From assembly GCA_029881995.1 (NCBI GenBank), contig JAOULO010000013.1, forward strand, positions 1 through 64,000: a stretch of 64,000 bases of DNA. Direction: 5' to 3'. Source of the DNA: Gammaproteobacteria bacterium (GTDB lineage: Bacteria > Pseudomonadota > Gammaproteobacteria > UBA6429 > Thiohalophilaceae). Under the pieces are notes generated by a model. The model saw nothing but the letters and a program-made list of their open reading frames with translations. It searched no databases and was not told where the DNA came from. The position numbers were made by a program, and so were the translations under genes. This document shows positions 36,840-47,048 of this stretch, piece by piece. Position 1 is the stretch's first letter, and each line of letters opens with the position of its first letter.

Positions 36840-38162
36840 TTGTTCGAACGTCCAGATGCAGGTGAACGCGCGGTTCTGGTTCACCTTGATTTGCATGCAG
36901 TCACCGAAAAGGACGAACTCCAGGAGTTTAAGGAACTGGTCACCTCAGCAGGCGTAGAGTCAGTTGCTGTGGTGACCGGTGCTCGACGCACTCCCGATCC
37001 CAAATACTTTGTTGGTACTGGTAAGGCCGAAGAGATCCGCGATGTGGTTAATCTCGAAGAGGCCGATGTGGTACTGGTTAACCATGAACTCAGCCCGGTT
37101 CAGGAACGTAACCTGGAATATCTACTCAAGTGTCGGGTTCTGGATCGCACAGGTTTAATCCTGGATATCTTTGCCCAACGTGCCCGTTCCCACGAAGGTA
37201 AGCTACAGGTTGAACTGGCCCAACTTCGACACCTTTCTACCCGCCTGGTCAGAGGCTGGACCCACCTTGAACGTCAGAAGGGGGGTATTGGCCTTCGAGG
37301 ACCGGGGGAAACCCAGCTGGAAACCGACCGCCGTTTATTGGGTATGCGCATCAAGCAGCTCAAGGCAAAACTCAACAAAGTGCGTAAGCAGCGAGAACAG
37401 GGCAGGCGAGGTCGTAAAAGGGCTGATATCCCGACGGTTTCTCTGGTGGGTTATACCAATGCCGGAAAATCTACTCTATTTAATCAATTGACAGAAGCCG
37501 GTGTTTACGCAGCCGATCAGTTGTTCGCGACCCTGGACCCCACCCTGCGGCGTATTGAATTACCGGATCGCCAACCGGCGGTCCTGGCAGATACCGTTGG
37601 GTTTATTCGTCATTTACCACACGACCTGGTGGAGTCTTTCCGTTCTACCTTACAGGAGACTCAGGAGGCAGACCTGCTTTTGCATATCGTCGATGCCTCC
37701 AGTGAAGACCGACAGGTCAATATTGAACAGGTCAACCAGGTTCTTGAAGAGATTGGCGCTGATGAATGTCCTCAGCTTGAGATCTACAACAAGATTGATC
37801 TGATTGATGGCAGAGAGCCCCAGATAGAAAGGGACGATCTGGGGAGTCCTGTGCGTGTCTGGGTCTCTGCATTAAAAGGGCAGGGACTGGAACTGATCCT
37901 TGAGGCCGTGACCGAATGCCTGCAATCAGAGCGTATCCACCAGACGGTTTGTTTACCACCCAGTATGGGCAAACTTCATGCCCGGCTGTATGCCCTTGGT
38001 GCAGTTTCTCAAGAGGAAATTGCCCAGGATGGTTTTTGGCTAATGAGACTGGAAATGCCCCGTGCTGACTGGGACAGTTTGTGCAAACATGAAACTATCG
38101 ATGACTACATTTTATCCACTGATCAAAGCCCATGCCTTGCGGCTGGCGGCGAAGCTCAATAG
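36840..38162 (+). CDS. hflX: ribosome-associated GTPase HflX
   Basis: 440 residues. N-terminal HflX domain, coiled linker with the LETDRRLL motif, then a GTPase: G1 GYTNAGKSTLFNQL near residue 205, G3 DTVGF and G4 NKID. It splits stalled or heat-damaged ribosomes. Starts with TTG preceded by GGGAG. Its end overlaps an upstream in-frame extension of hflK that I reject. Confidence 0.95.
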   Translation: MFERPDAGERAVLVHLDLHAVTEKDELQEFKELVTSAGVESVAVVTGARRTPDPKYFVGTGKAEEIRDVVNLEEADVVLVNHELSPVQERNLEYLLKCRVLDRTGLILDIFAQRARSHEGKLQVELAQLRHLSTRLVRGWTHLERQKGGIGLRGPGETQLETDRRLLGMRIKQLKAKLNKVRKQREQGRRGRKRADIPTVSLVGYTNAGKSTLFNQLTEAGVYAADQLFATLDPTLRRIELPDRQPAVLADTVGFIRHLPHDLVESFRSTLQETQEADLLLHIVDASSEDRQVNIEQVNQVLEEIGADECPQLEIYNKIDLIDGREPQIERDDLGSPVRVWVSALKGQGLELILEAVTECLQSERIHQTVCLPPSMGKLHARLYALGAVSQEEIAQDGFWLMRLEMPRADWDSLCKHETIDDYILSTDQSPCLAAGGEAQ

Positions 38163-38236
38163 AATGCACCCTTCCTGTGGCTGAAACATTTGCCGCAATA
38201 TTTAACCGATTATTTAGACGACATTTGGAGAATTAC

Positions 38237-39403
38237 ATGGCCTGGAATGAACCCGGTGGTTCCGGCAATAAAGATCCCTGGGGCGGTCGTAATGACCAGC
38301 AAGGTCCCCCCGATCTGGACGAAATCATCAAAAAATTGCAGAAGAAATTTTCCGGCCTGTTTGGTGGCAAAGGTGGTGGTGGCAGCAATGGCAGTGGTGC
38401 TGGTATGGGCAAAGCAGGTGCCGGTGGTGCCAGCTTTTTCCTGATCCTGGTACTGGCCGTCTGGGCCCTGTCCGGTATTTATATCGTTGACGAAGGTCGC
38501 CAGGGCGTGGTTTTACAATTTGGTGCCTTCAAGGAAATTTCCGACCCTGGCCCTCACTGGTATCCCCGCTTTATTCAATCTGTCGAAGTTGTGAATGTTG
38601 ATCAGGTTCGCAGTGTGAACCTGGGGCTACGTAAGGACGAAGGATTGATGCTGACCCAGGATGAAAACATCGTCGATATCAAATTTACCATCCAGTACAA
38701 GGTAAAGGATGCACGCAATTTCCTGTTTAATGTTCGTGACCCAGATGCGACTTTGCGGCAGGCAACCGAAAGTGCCATGCGTGAAATTGTCGGTAAGAAT
38801 GGCATGGATTTCGTCATTAAAGATGGTCGTCCCCAGGTCGGGGCACGCACCAAGCTACTGATCCAGGAAATCCTGGATGGCTATAAAACAGGTATTCTCG
38901 TCAGCCAGCTCAACTTACAGGATGCACAACCACCTCAACAGGTACAGCATGCCTTTAACGATGCCATCAAAGCCCGTGAGGATGAACAACGCCAGATCAA
39001 TGAAGCGGAAGCCTATTCCAATGACATACTGCCAAAGGCACGTGGTGCTGCAGCACGTATGATTCAGGAAGCGGAAGCCTACCGCGAGCAGGTTGTTTCC
39101 CGAGCCAAGGGTGAGGCGGAACGCTTTACCAAGGTGCTGGTTGAGTACAACAAGGCACCAAAAGTCACACGTCAACGTTTGTATCTTGAAGCGATGGAAA
39201 CGGTTCTGTCCAGAACCAACAAGGTCATGATTGATGTTAAGAAGGGTAATAGTATGATTTATTTACCACTAGATAAAATTGTTCGTCAGGGTGGTTCAAG
39301 TCAATCGCAATTGAATTCTACTGATAACAGCAGCAGTGAACCCGCGACTACGACACAACGTGAATCACGTCGTGATCGCTTCCGCACTCGGGAGGTACGC
39401 TAA
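38237..39403 (+). CDS. hflK: FtsH protease modulator HflK
   Basis: 388 residues from ATG 38237 (GGAG six bases upstream). Glycine-rich cytoplasmic head (FGGKGGGGSNGSGAG), one transmembrane helix, then a periplasmic SPFH/band-7 domain and coiled coil (EAEAYREQVVSRAKGEAERF). With HflC it forms a large cage around FtsH. An ORF start at 38132 would overlap hflX by 31 bases and lacks a site. Confidence 0.95.
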   Translation: MAWNEPGGSGNKDPWGGRNDQQGPPDLDEIIKKLQKKFSGLFGGKGGGGSNGSGAGMGKAGAGGASFFLILVLAVWALSGIYIVDEGRQGVVLQFGAFKEISDPGPHWYPRFIQSVEVVNVDQVRSVNLGLRKDEGLMLTQDENIVDIKFTIQYKVKDARNFLFNVRDPDATLRQATESAMREIVGKNGMDFVIKDGRPQVGARTKLLIQEILDGYKTGILVSQLNLQDAQPPQQVQHAFNDAIKAREDEQRQINEAEAYSNDILPKARGAAARMIQEAEAYREQVVSRAKGEAERFTKVLVEYNKAPKVTRQRLYLEAMETVLSRTNKVMIDVKKGNSMIYLPLDKIVRQGGSSQSQLNSTDNSSSEPATTTQRESRRDRFRTREVR

Positions 39404-40282
39404 ATGAATGCCATGAAAATGTCTCTCCTGGTGATAATTGCTGTGGCCGTATTTGTGTTGCTTTCAACCATATTCACGGTCACTGAAAAAGAACTGGCCA
39501 TGAAGTTCCGTCTTGGTGAAATCGTTAAAACCGATTATGAACCTGGCCTGCATTTCAAGTTGCCGTTTATCAATAATATTCGCAAGTTCGATAAACGTAT
39601 CCTGACGCTGGATGCTCGTCCGGCCCTGTATTTGACCAAGGAAAAGAAGAACGTGAACGTGGACTTCTTTGTGAAGTGGCGTATCCGTGAAGTTGCGACC
39701 TATTACAAATCCATGTCAGGGGGTAATGAACGTACTGCCATGGAACGCATCTATACTATTATCAATGATAGTTTGCGTGATGAGTTTAGTAAGCGCACCA
39801 TTCTGGAATTACTCTCTGGTGAACGTAGAGAAATCATGGATACCACCACCAAAGTTTCTAATGAACAGGTTACGAAGTTTGGCATTGAAGTTGTAGACGT
39901 GCGTATCAAGCGTATCGATTACTCCGAAGATATCAGTGAATCAGTCTTTAATCGCATGGTTGCTGAACGTACTCGTGTTGCCAAAGATTATCGTTCCCGT
40001 GGTGCGGAAGCGGCAGAAAAGATTCGTGCTGATGCGGATCGTAAGGTAACGGTTCTGAAAGCTGAGGCCTATAGCCAGTCACAGAAAGTCCGTGGTTCCG
40101 GTGATGCCAAGGCGTCAGAGATTTATGCCCGCGCCTATAGTCGCAATCCTGAGTTCTATTCATTCTATCGAAGCCTCGACGCCTATCGTAACGTTTTCAA
40201 TAATGAGAATGATATGCTGGTACTCGAACCTGATTCTGAGTTTTTTGATTACTTCAAAAAGAAACGTAGTCTGAGCAAATAA
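39404..40282 (+). CDS. hflC: FtsH protease modulator HflC
   Basis: 292 residues with an N-terminal membrane anchor (about 7-23) and an SPFH domain. The partner of HflK, whose stop codon directly abuts this ATG, so the two are translationally coupled. The motif AEAYSQSQKVRGSGDAKASE in the coiled region is typical. Confidence 0.95.
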   Translation: MNAMKMSLLVIIAVAVFVLLSTIFTVTEKELAMKFRLGEIVKTDYEPGLHFKLPFINNIRKFDKRILTLDARPALYLTKEKKNVNVDFFVKWRIREVATYYKSMSGGNERTAMERIYTIINDSLRDEFSKRTILELLSGERREIMDTTTKVSNEQVTKFGIEVVDVRIKRIDYSEDISESVFNRMVAERTRVAKDYRSRGAEAAEKIRADADRKVTVLKAEAYSQSQKVRGSGDAKASEIYARAYSRNPEFYSFYRSLDAYRNVFNNENDMLVLEPDSEFFDYFKKKRSLSK

Positions 40283-40302
40283 TCAGGAATCCAGGATAGA
40301 CT

Positions 40303-40491
40303 ATGTGGCAGGAGATATTAATTGCAGTGGCGCTGGTGATGGTTATCGAAGGACTGTTACCAGCGATCAACCCACGAGCCTTTCGCCGTACTATGCAGGT
40401 AATGACAGAGATGGATGACCGTTTTCTGCGAACCTGGGGATTGATTATTATGACTATCGGTGCTGTGCTGCTTTATTTTGCCAAATCCTGA
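40303..40491 (+). CDS. DUF2065 small membrane protein (YjeT-like)
   Basis: 62 residues, two hydrophobic segments (about 4-22 and 44-60) around the conserved INPRAFRRTMQVMTEMDDRFLR. Found between hflC and purA in many gammaproteobacteria (yjeT). Function is unknown; the location suggests a link to HflKC. Confidence 0.88.
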   Translation: MWQEILIAVALVMVIEGLLPAINPRAFRRTMQVMTEMDDRFLRTWGLIIMTIGAVLLYFAKS

Positions 40492-40521
40492 TAGTCGAAA
40501 TATCAACAAGAAGTCATATCA

Positions 40522-41703
40522 ATGAAAGAAATCGACCGCTGGTTATTGCCTGAAGGCATTGAAGAAGTCCTACCGCCCCAGGCCCGTCAACTGGAGTCTT
40601 TACGTCGCCGGTTGCTTGACCTTTATGACAGCTGGGGTTATGACCTGGTGATGCCTCCCTTCATTGAGTACCTTGAATCACTCCTGATTGGTACGGGCTA
40701 CGATTTAGATCTGAAAACATTCAAACTCACTGATCAACTTACGGGAAGATTGATGGGGGTGCGAGCGGATATGACGCCTCAGGTGGCTCGTATCGACGCC
40801 CATCATCTCAAGAGTCATACCCCCACACGTCTGTGTTACCTGGGTACTGTGTTGCACACACGTCCCAGTGGTTTCGGTGCCTCTCGTAGTCCATTACAGG
40901 TCGGTGCTGAACTCTATGGCCATGCCGGAGTGGAAAGTGATATAGAAATACTCTCCCTCATGGTCGAGACATTGCGTCTATGTGGTGTGAAGGAAAGTTA
41001 TTTTGATCTAGGACATGTCGGTATTTTTCGTGGTCTGGCAAAACAGGCAAGTCTTAGTGCGCAGCAGGAAGATGAGCTTTTTGATGTGTTACAAAGAAAG
41101 TCTCGTCCGGATATGCTGGTTTTATTTGAGAAATGGTCGCTGGATAAAAAACTGGCAGAAAAATTTCTTGGCCTGTCCGAGCTTAATGGGGATGTCACGA
41201 TTCTGGGTGAAGCCGGCAAGCTGCTTAAAGGTAGTGGCAAGTCAGTATTAGACGCGCTTGCTTATCTTGAGAGTATGGCGGGGATGATCAGTCAACGTTT
41301 ACCTGATGTCACCGTCCATTTTGATCTCGCCGAGTTGCGCGGATATAACTATCACACCGGTGCAGTGTTCGCCGCTTTTGTACCAGGGCGTGGTAGTGCC
41401 GTTGCTCAGGGTGGTCGCTATGATGATATTGGCGAGGTTTTTGGGCAGGCCCGTCCTGCAACCGGTTTTAGCACCGATTTAAAAACATTATTGTCTTTAT
41501 CTGAGACGCAAAAGGCCTCTGTTTCTGGTATTTTTGCACCCTCTGAACAGGACGATGTCCTGGTAAAACAGGTTCTTGAACTGCGTCAACAGGGTGAGCG
41601 GGTTGTTGTAGCGCTGCCAGGCCAACAGGGTGGCGCTGTTGAGATGGGCTGTGATCGGCAACTGCTGAAAAAAAATAATCAATGGCAAGTTGAACCGGTT
41701 TAA
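40522..41703 (+). CDS. hisZ: ATP phosphoribosyltransferase regulatory subunit
   Basis: 393 residues, a class-II histidyl-tRNA-synthetase-like paralogue without aminoacylation role. It activates the short form of HisG in histidine synthesis. Signs: LPEGIEEVLPPQARQLESLR head and the HisRS-like motif 2/3 remnants (FDLAELRGYNYHTGAVF). It implies a short-form hisG elsewhere. Located between DUF2065 and purA as usual. Confidence 0.93.
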   Translation: MKEIDRWLLPEGIEEVLPPQARQLESLRRRLLDLYDSWGYDLVMPPFIEYLESLLIGTGYDLDLKTFKLTDQLTGRLMGVRADMTPQVARIDAHHLKSHTPTRLCYLGTVLHTRPSGFGASRSPLQVGAELYGHAGVESDIEILSLMVETLRLCGVKESYFDLGHVGIFRGLAKQASLSAQQEDELFDVLQRKSRPDMLVLFEKWSLDKKLAEKFLGLSELNGDVTILGEAGKLLKGSGKSVLDALAYLESMAGMISQRLPDVTVHFDLAELRGYNYHTGAVFAAFVPGRGSAVAQGGRYDDIGEVFGQARPATGFSTDLKTLLSLSETQKASVSGIFAPSEQDDVLVKQVLELRQQGERVVVALPGQQGGAVEMGCDRQLLKKNNQWQVEPV

Positions 41704-41726
41704 CGATTTAATTAATCACTTTATGA

Positions 41727-43049
<1,323 letters not shown>

Positions 43050-43084
43050 TTGAAAACCCAATAACAGGTCTTCAGCTAGAATTA

Positions 43085-43112
43085 AAACCCGGTCCAGTGG
43101 ACCGGGTTTTTT
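43085..43112. terminator. intrinsic terminator after purA
   Basis: AAAACCCGGTCCA and TGGACCGGGTTTT form an uninterrupted stem ending in T7. It lies 12 bases before the stop of the converging ATP-grasp gene and may serve both. Confidence 0.92.
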
Positions 43113-43124
43113 TATTGCGTGTGT

Positions 43125-44606
43125 TTAAATGCCGATGCGTTTTCTTTCCAGGCGCCGGATGAACTCTTCCAGGATGATGCGATAGAGATCATCTTTTAGA
43201 AATACCGCTTCCACACTTGAATCAATATTGGGGTTATCGTTAACCTCAATGACCACGCCAGAATCACCAATCTGTTTTACATCCACACCGTATAGTCCAT
43301 CACCGATCAGGTTAGCAGCCCGGCTTGCCAGATTAAGGATTTTTTTTGGTGTTTCATAAACCGGTATAGTCTGAAAGTCGCCAGACTCAACCCGACCAGA
43401 TTCATTGTGTTTATAGATTTGCCAGTGTCCACGAGACATAAAGTATTTACAGGAAAAAATCGGTTTTTTATTCAATATACCAATACGCCAGTCATAATCG
43501 GTATAGGTAAAGGCCTGTGCTAATACCAGAGCGGACTGTTTAAAGAGTTCGCTGGTATGTTGTTTTAGATCAGCCATCGTTTCAACTTTAACGATTCCCC
43601 GAGAGAATGAACCATCCGGTATCTTTAATACCATGGGAAAACCCAGCGCCTCACTGGCAGTTTGCAGGTCTTCTTTTTGTCTGTCCTTGCTCAGTATCAG
43701 TGTGCTGGGAGTGGGTATGCCATTGGCATTGAGTAAATCAGCAAGATATATCTTATTTGTACAACGCAGGATAGATTGTGGGTCATCAATCACCACCATA
43801 CCTTCACTTTCAGCCCGTTTGGCAAAACGATAGGTATGATTATCAATAGTGGTGGTTTCACGAATGAACAGGGCATCATATTCTGCCAGACGGATGTAAT
43901 CTTTTTTTGTGATAAGCTCAACATTGATTCCCAGTTGTTTGCCAATGCTGACAAATTTTTTAAGCGCCATTTTGTCACTGGGGGGTAATTTTTCTTCCGG
44001 GTCAGTCAGTACTGCCAGATCATATCGATAGCGTTTTCTCGATTTAGGTTTGCGCCATACGGCTTTATTAAATCTTTCCAGTGCTTCAGCAAAGAGATCT
44101 TCTTCCTGGACTTCAAGGGTATTGATCGAGCCAGGTTTAATAGACTCAATATACCAACGCTCACGGTGTTTGATAGTCAGAACCAGAATAGGACATGGAA
44201 AGAGTTCAAAAACCTGTCGTCCCAGGTTTTCCAGTTCATGAATATCTGTACTACCAAAAAAGAGCTTGATGGTCAGACTGTCACCCTGCAAAGGACGCTC
44301 TTTCAGGGCCTTCTCCAGTAACAGGTTCTGATTGGTAATGTCCAGACTATAGAGGGACTTATTACTCAGGTCATTGATACTGCGGACACTGGGAATAACC
44401 TTGTGATTACGAGCTTCTGCCAACAGGGAGCAATAGTAACCATTGGTCAGGTATTTATAGCTACGACACAGGTTAATGACCTGAGTAGAGGTACTATTAC
44501 CTTGATAGGTTTGAGATAGGTAGTCCTGGACGCTGATAACATTGTCCGAGGGATAGTAAGCCGTCCAGTCCTGTGGATTATCGACGACAATTAAAACAGT
44601 ATGCAT
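43125..44606 (-). CDS. RimK-like ATP-grasp ligase with RLAN-type N-terminal domain
   Basis: 493 residues. Residues of about 1-150 match my knowledge of the RLAN domain that precedes some RimK-like ATP-grasps (VLIVVDNPQDW start, CRSYKYLTNGYYCSLLAEAR). The ATP-grasp follows: FIRETTTIDNHTYRFAKRAE, LGFPMVLKIPDGSFSRGIV, and metal ligands in VIEVNDNPNIDSS. The enzyme class forms amide bonds by acyl-phosphate, adding amino acids to a peptide or small acid. It is divergent from the DUF2817 and GNAT-peptidase genes, the context in which this family is predicted to make small peptides. Substrate unknown. Confidence 0.85.
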   Translation of the reverse strand: MHTVLIVVDNPQDWTAYYPSDNVISVQDYLSQTYQGNSTSTQVINLCRSYKYLTNGYYCSLLAEARNHKVIPSVRSINDLSNKSLYSLDITNQNLLLEKALKERPLQGDSLTIKLFFGSTDIHELENLGRQVFELFPCPILVLTIKHRERWYIESIKPGSINTLEVQEEDLFAEALERFNKAVWRKPKSRKRYRYDLAVLTDPEEKLPPSDKMALKKFVSIGKQLGINVELITKKDYIRLAEYDALFIRETTTIDNHTYRFAKRAESEGMVVIDDPQSILRCTNKIYLADLLNANGIPTPSTLILSKDRQKEDLQTASEALGFPMVLKIPDGSFSRGIVKVETMADLKQHTSELFKQSALVLAQAFTYTDYDWRIGILNKKPIFSCKYFMSRGHWQIYKHNESGRVESGDFQTIPVYETPKKILNLASRAANLIGDGLYGVDVKQIGDSGVVIEVNDNPNIDSSVEAVFLKDDLYRIILEEFIRRLERKRIGI

Positions 44607-44612
44607 GAGAGT

Positions 44613-44687
44613 TCAGTGAGTAAAAGGTAACAACAACACAAGCTGCATAAGCAGGAAAGAGAAAAAAAGAATAACAATTTTTTTCAT
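44613..44687 (-). CDS. possible 24-residue hydrophobic peptide upstream of the ATP-grasp gene
   Basis: ATG 44687 to TGA 44613-44615 encodes MKKIVILFFSFLLMQLVLLL then PFTH: a lysine pair followed by a hydrophobic helix, six bases before the ATP-grasp ATG. No ribosome-binding site is visible, so it may be chance. If translated it would be a membrane or leader peptide coupled to the ligase gene. Confidence 0.3.
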   Translation of the reverse strand: MKKIVILFFSFLLMQLVLLLPFTH

Positions 44688-44745
44688 AAAGGATGGAAAG
44701 TTAATTTTCCTCGACTATACCTAATGCAGTTTTATCACCCACAGT

Positions 44746-45864
44746 ATGAACATGTTACCTACCCTGTTACCCGCCGACCTGCTTGCAGCCTGTTTTTCTG
44801 AAGATTATGTTACTGCGCGTGACAGGTTCAGACAACATGTCTGTGATCGGCAAGAGGATAGCCGATACAAGGAATTTGTCTATAGGGAAAAAGGGCCAAG
44901 TGATGAAAAATTATTAACGGCAATTGCCTGGCAGGGTAAGGCAGATGCCAGCAAGGTACTTGTGATCCAGAGTGGAACCCATGGTGTTGAAGGTTTTGCC
45001 GGTGCGGCGATTCAAATTGATAATCTTAACTATTGGCAAAACCGTTTATTACCAGACGATATGGCTATCTTATATATTCATGCCATTAATCCCTATGGCT
45101 TTGCCTGGCTTAGGAGGGTCAACGAAGCGGGGATTGATCTTAATCGAAATTTTATCGATTTCAGTCAAACATTGCCGGATAATCCTGGCTATCGTGAGCT
45201 GGCCACAGCACTTTTACCTGAAATCGAGACTCAGTGGTCAACGGCCAATGAAGTGATGGATACTTATCGTCAACAACATGGACAGCTTAAGTTTGAAGAG
45301 GCCGTCAGCGGTGGCCAGTATGAGTTTGCAAACGGCTTATTTTATGGTGGACAGTCAGCTAGTCAGTCACGACTTTACATGGAAGCCATTTTTGATGAAT
45401 TGGAACTGGCCAGTCGGCAACAGCTTGCTGTGATTGATGTCCATACAGGGCTGGGTCCCTTTGCTTATGGGGAAATCATATGTGATCACCCGCCAGGTTC
45501 AAAGGCCGTAGCCTGGGCAAAAAAAGTCTATGGTGAGAGTGTCACTGAGCCAGCACTTGGCACATCAAGCTCAGTACCCAAGCTAGGGCTGATTGATTAT
45601 TTCTGGCAGCAAAGACTCCAGGATCGGGTCTGTTTTATTACTCTGGAATTTGGTACTTATGATGTTGCACAGATGTTTGAAGTACTGCGACAGGATCATT
45701 TATTGCACCGTCAACCGATTGATTGGAACAATAGTCATACCCGGCAGGTCAAACAGGCCATGCGTAGACAGTTTTATCCCGCTACACCGGACTGGCAGGA
45801 GATGGTCATCCTTCGAGGTCGGCAGCTTATCCAGCAGGCTATCTATGGAATGAGTGAGAACTAA
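44746..45864 (+). CDS. DUF2817 zinc carboxypeptidase-like (M14-fold) protein
   Basis: 372 residues. The M14-type zinc ligands are visible: His79 and Glu82 in SGTHGVEGFAG, His233 in IDVHTGLGP; Glu301 in TLEFGTYD is a fit for the catalytic glutamate. INEAGIDLNRNF-like segment near 125-136 (NEAGIDLNRNF) supplies the substrate Arg/Asn. No signal peptide, so cytoplasmic. It could trim or release an amino acid from the product of the divergent ATP-grasp ligase. Its stop overlaps the start of the GNAT-peptidase gene. Confidence 0.83.
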   Translation: MNMLPTLLPADLLAACFSEDYVTARDRFRQHVCDRQEDSRYKEFVYREKGPSDEKLLTAIAWQGKADASKVLVIQSGTHGVEGFAGAAIQIDNLNYWQNRLLPDDMAILYIHAINPYGFAWLRRVNEAGIDLNRNFIDFSQTLPDNPGYRELATALLPEIETQWSTANEVMDTYRQQHGQLKFEEAVSGGQYEFANGLFYGGQSASQSRLYMEAIFDELELASRQQLAVIDVHTGLGPFAYGEIICDHPPGSKAVAWAKKVYGESVTEPALGTSSSVPKLGLIDYFWQQRLQDRVCFITLEFGTYDVAQMFEVLRQDHLLHRQPIDWNNSHTRQVKQAMRRQFYPATPDWQEMVILRGRQLIQQAIYGMSEN

Positions 45865-47011
45865 ATTGCAGTCTAAAGATTCAAACATGCCAGCATCCAT
45901 ACTGCTTGAACAGGCGAAGCCAGAAGATGTGGAGGCCCTGTATGAACTGGAAACCCGTTATTTTGATTATGATAGGTTATCCCGGCGTAGTTTTCGCTGG
46001 ATGATCCAGAAAGGCAATTGTGATTTTATCCTGGCAAAAGATGAGAACAATATTATTGGGTATGTCCTGGTGCTGTATCACAGAGGTACCCACCTGGCCC
46101 GGCTCTATTCTTTTCTTGTTATTCCTAAATACCGCGGTAAAGGGATCGCCGATATTCTGTTGCAACACGGTGAAAAACTGGCGGCGGGTCGGAACTGTAT
46201 CTATATGCGTCTTGAAGTGCACCCAAAGAATCAAACCGCAATTCGTTTTTATGAACGTCATGCCTATCACCCCTTTGGTCTTTTCAAGGATTATTATGAA
46301 GACCATGCTGATGCCCTGCGCTATCAAAAGCGTATTCTCTACCCAGATGAGCAGATGAATTTCTTTCCTGTTCCCTATTATCAACAAACCACAGATTTTA
46401 CCTGTGGCCCGGCATCCTTGATCATGGCCATGCAGGCCTTGTATAAATCAATCAAACCAGACCGTTCCATGGAGTTACAACTTTGGCGTGAGGCAACCAC
46501 TATTTACATGACCTCAGGGCATGGTGGCTGCAGTCCAACCGGATTAGCCCTGGCAGCATGGCGGCGAAATTTTAAGGTTGAAGTCTGGATAAATACGCAA
46601 GCACCCCCGTTCCTTGATGGTGTTCGAAGTGAAAAGAAAAAGGCAGTGATGGCGCTGGTACATGAAGATTTTCTACAGCAGATCAAAGAGACGGATATCC
46701 TTATTCACAACGAAGAGATGGAACTGTCCCAGTTGGATGAATGTCTGCAGCAGGGTGGTCTATCGATGGTACTCATTAGTAGTTACCGTTTTACCCGTAA
46801 TAAGGCACCACACTGGGTTGTGGTGAGTGGTGCGGATGAGACCTTTATATATATTCATGATCCGGAAGAGGATGAAGACAGTTATCGTTCACAAACAGAT
46901 AACCTCTACCTACCCATCGCCCGTGAGGTGTTTAACAAGGCTTTTCGTTTTGGACAGTCGGGTTTACGGACAGCGGTCACTATCTATCCTCGTAAAAAAG
47001 ATAAAGATTGA
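45854..47011 (+). CDS. GNAT acetyltransferase fused to a papain/C39-like peptidase
   Basis: 385 residues in two domains. GNAT (about 14-160) has the acetyl-CoA loop VIPKYRGKGIADILL. The C39-like cysteine-peptidase domain (about 170-380) has Cys184 in DFTCGPASLIMAM, His320 in APHWVVVSG and Asp336 in IHDPEED, a complete triad. GTG 45854 overlaps the previous stop by 11 bases; ATG 45887 is an alternative that starts nearer the GNAT domain. This fusion is the known companion of RLAN-ATP-grasp proteins. Substrates unknown. Confidence 0.85.
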   Translation: MRTKLQSKDSNMPASILLEQAKPEDVEALYELETRYFDYDRLSRRSFRWMIQKGNCDFILAKDENNIIGYVLVLYHRGTHLARLYSFLVIPKYRGKGIADILLQHGEKLAAGRNCIYMRLEVHPKNQTAIRFYERHAYHPFGLFKDYYEDHADALRYQKRILYPDEQMNFFPVPYYQQTTDFTCGPASLIMAMQALYKSIKPDRSMELQLWREATTIYMTSGHGGCSPTGLALAAWRRNFKVEVWINTQAPPFLDGVRSEKKKAVMALVHEDFLQQIKETDILIHNEEMELSQLDECLQQGGLSMVLISSYRFTRNKAPHWVVVSGADETFIYIHDPEEDEDSYRSQTDNLYLPIAREVFNKAFRFGQSGLRTAVTIYPRKKDKD

Positions 47012-47048
47012 CCATGCCCGGCTTTGGGTATATATAGCGACCTGACTT

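Noticed and set aside
38132-38236. N-terminal extension of hflK
   Set aside because: It overlaps hflX, lacks a ribosome-binding site and is unlike HflK; the ATG at 38237 has GGAG.
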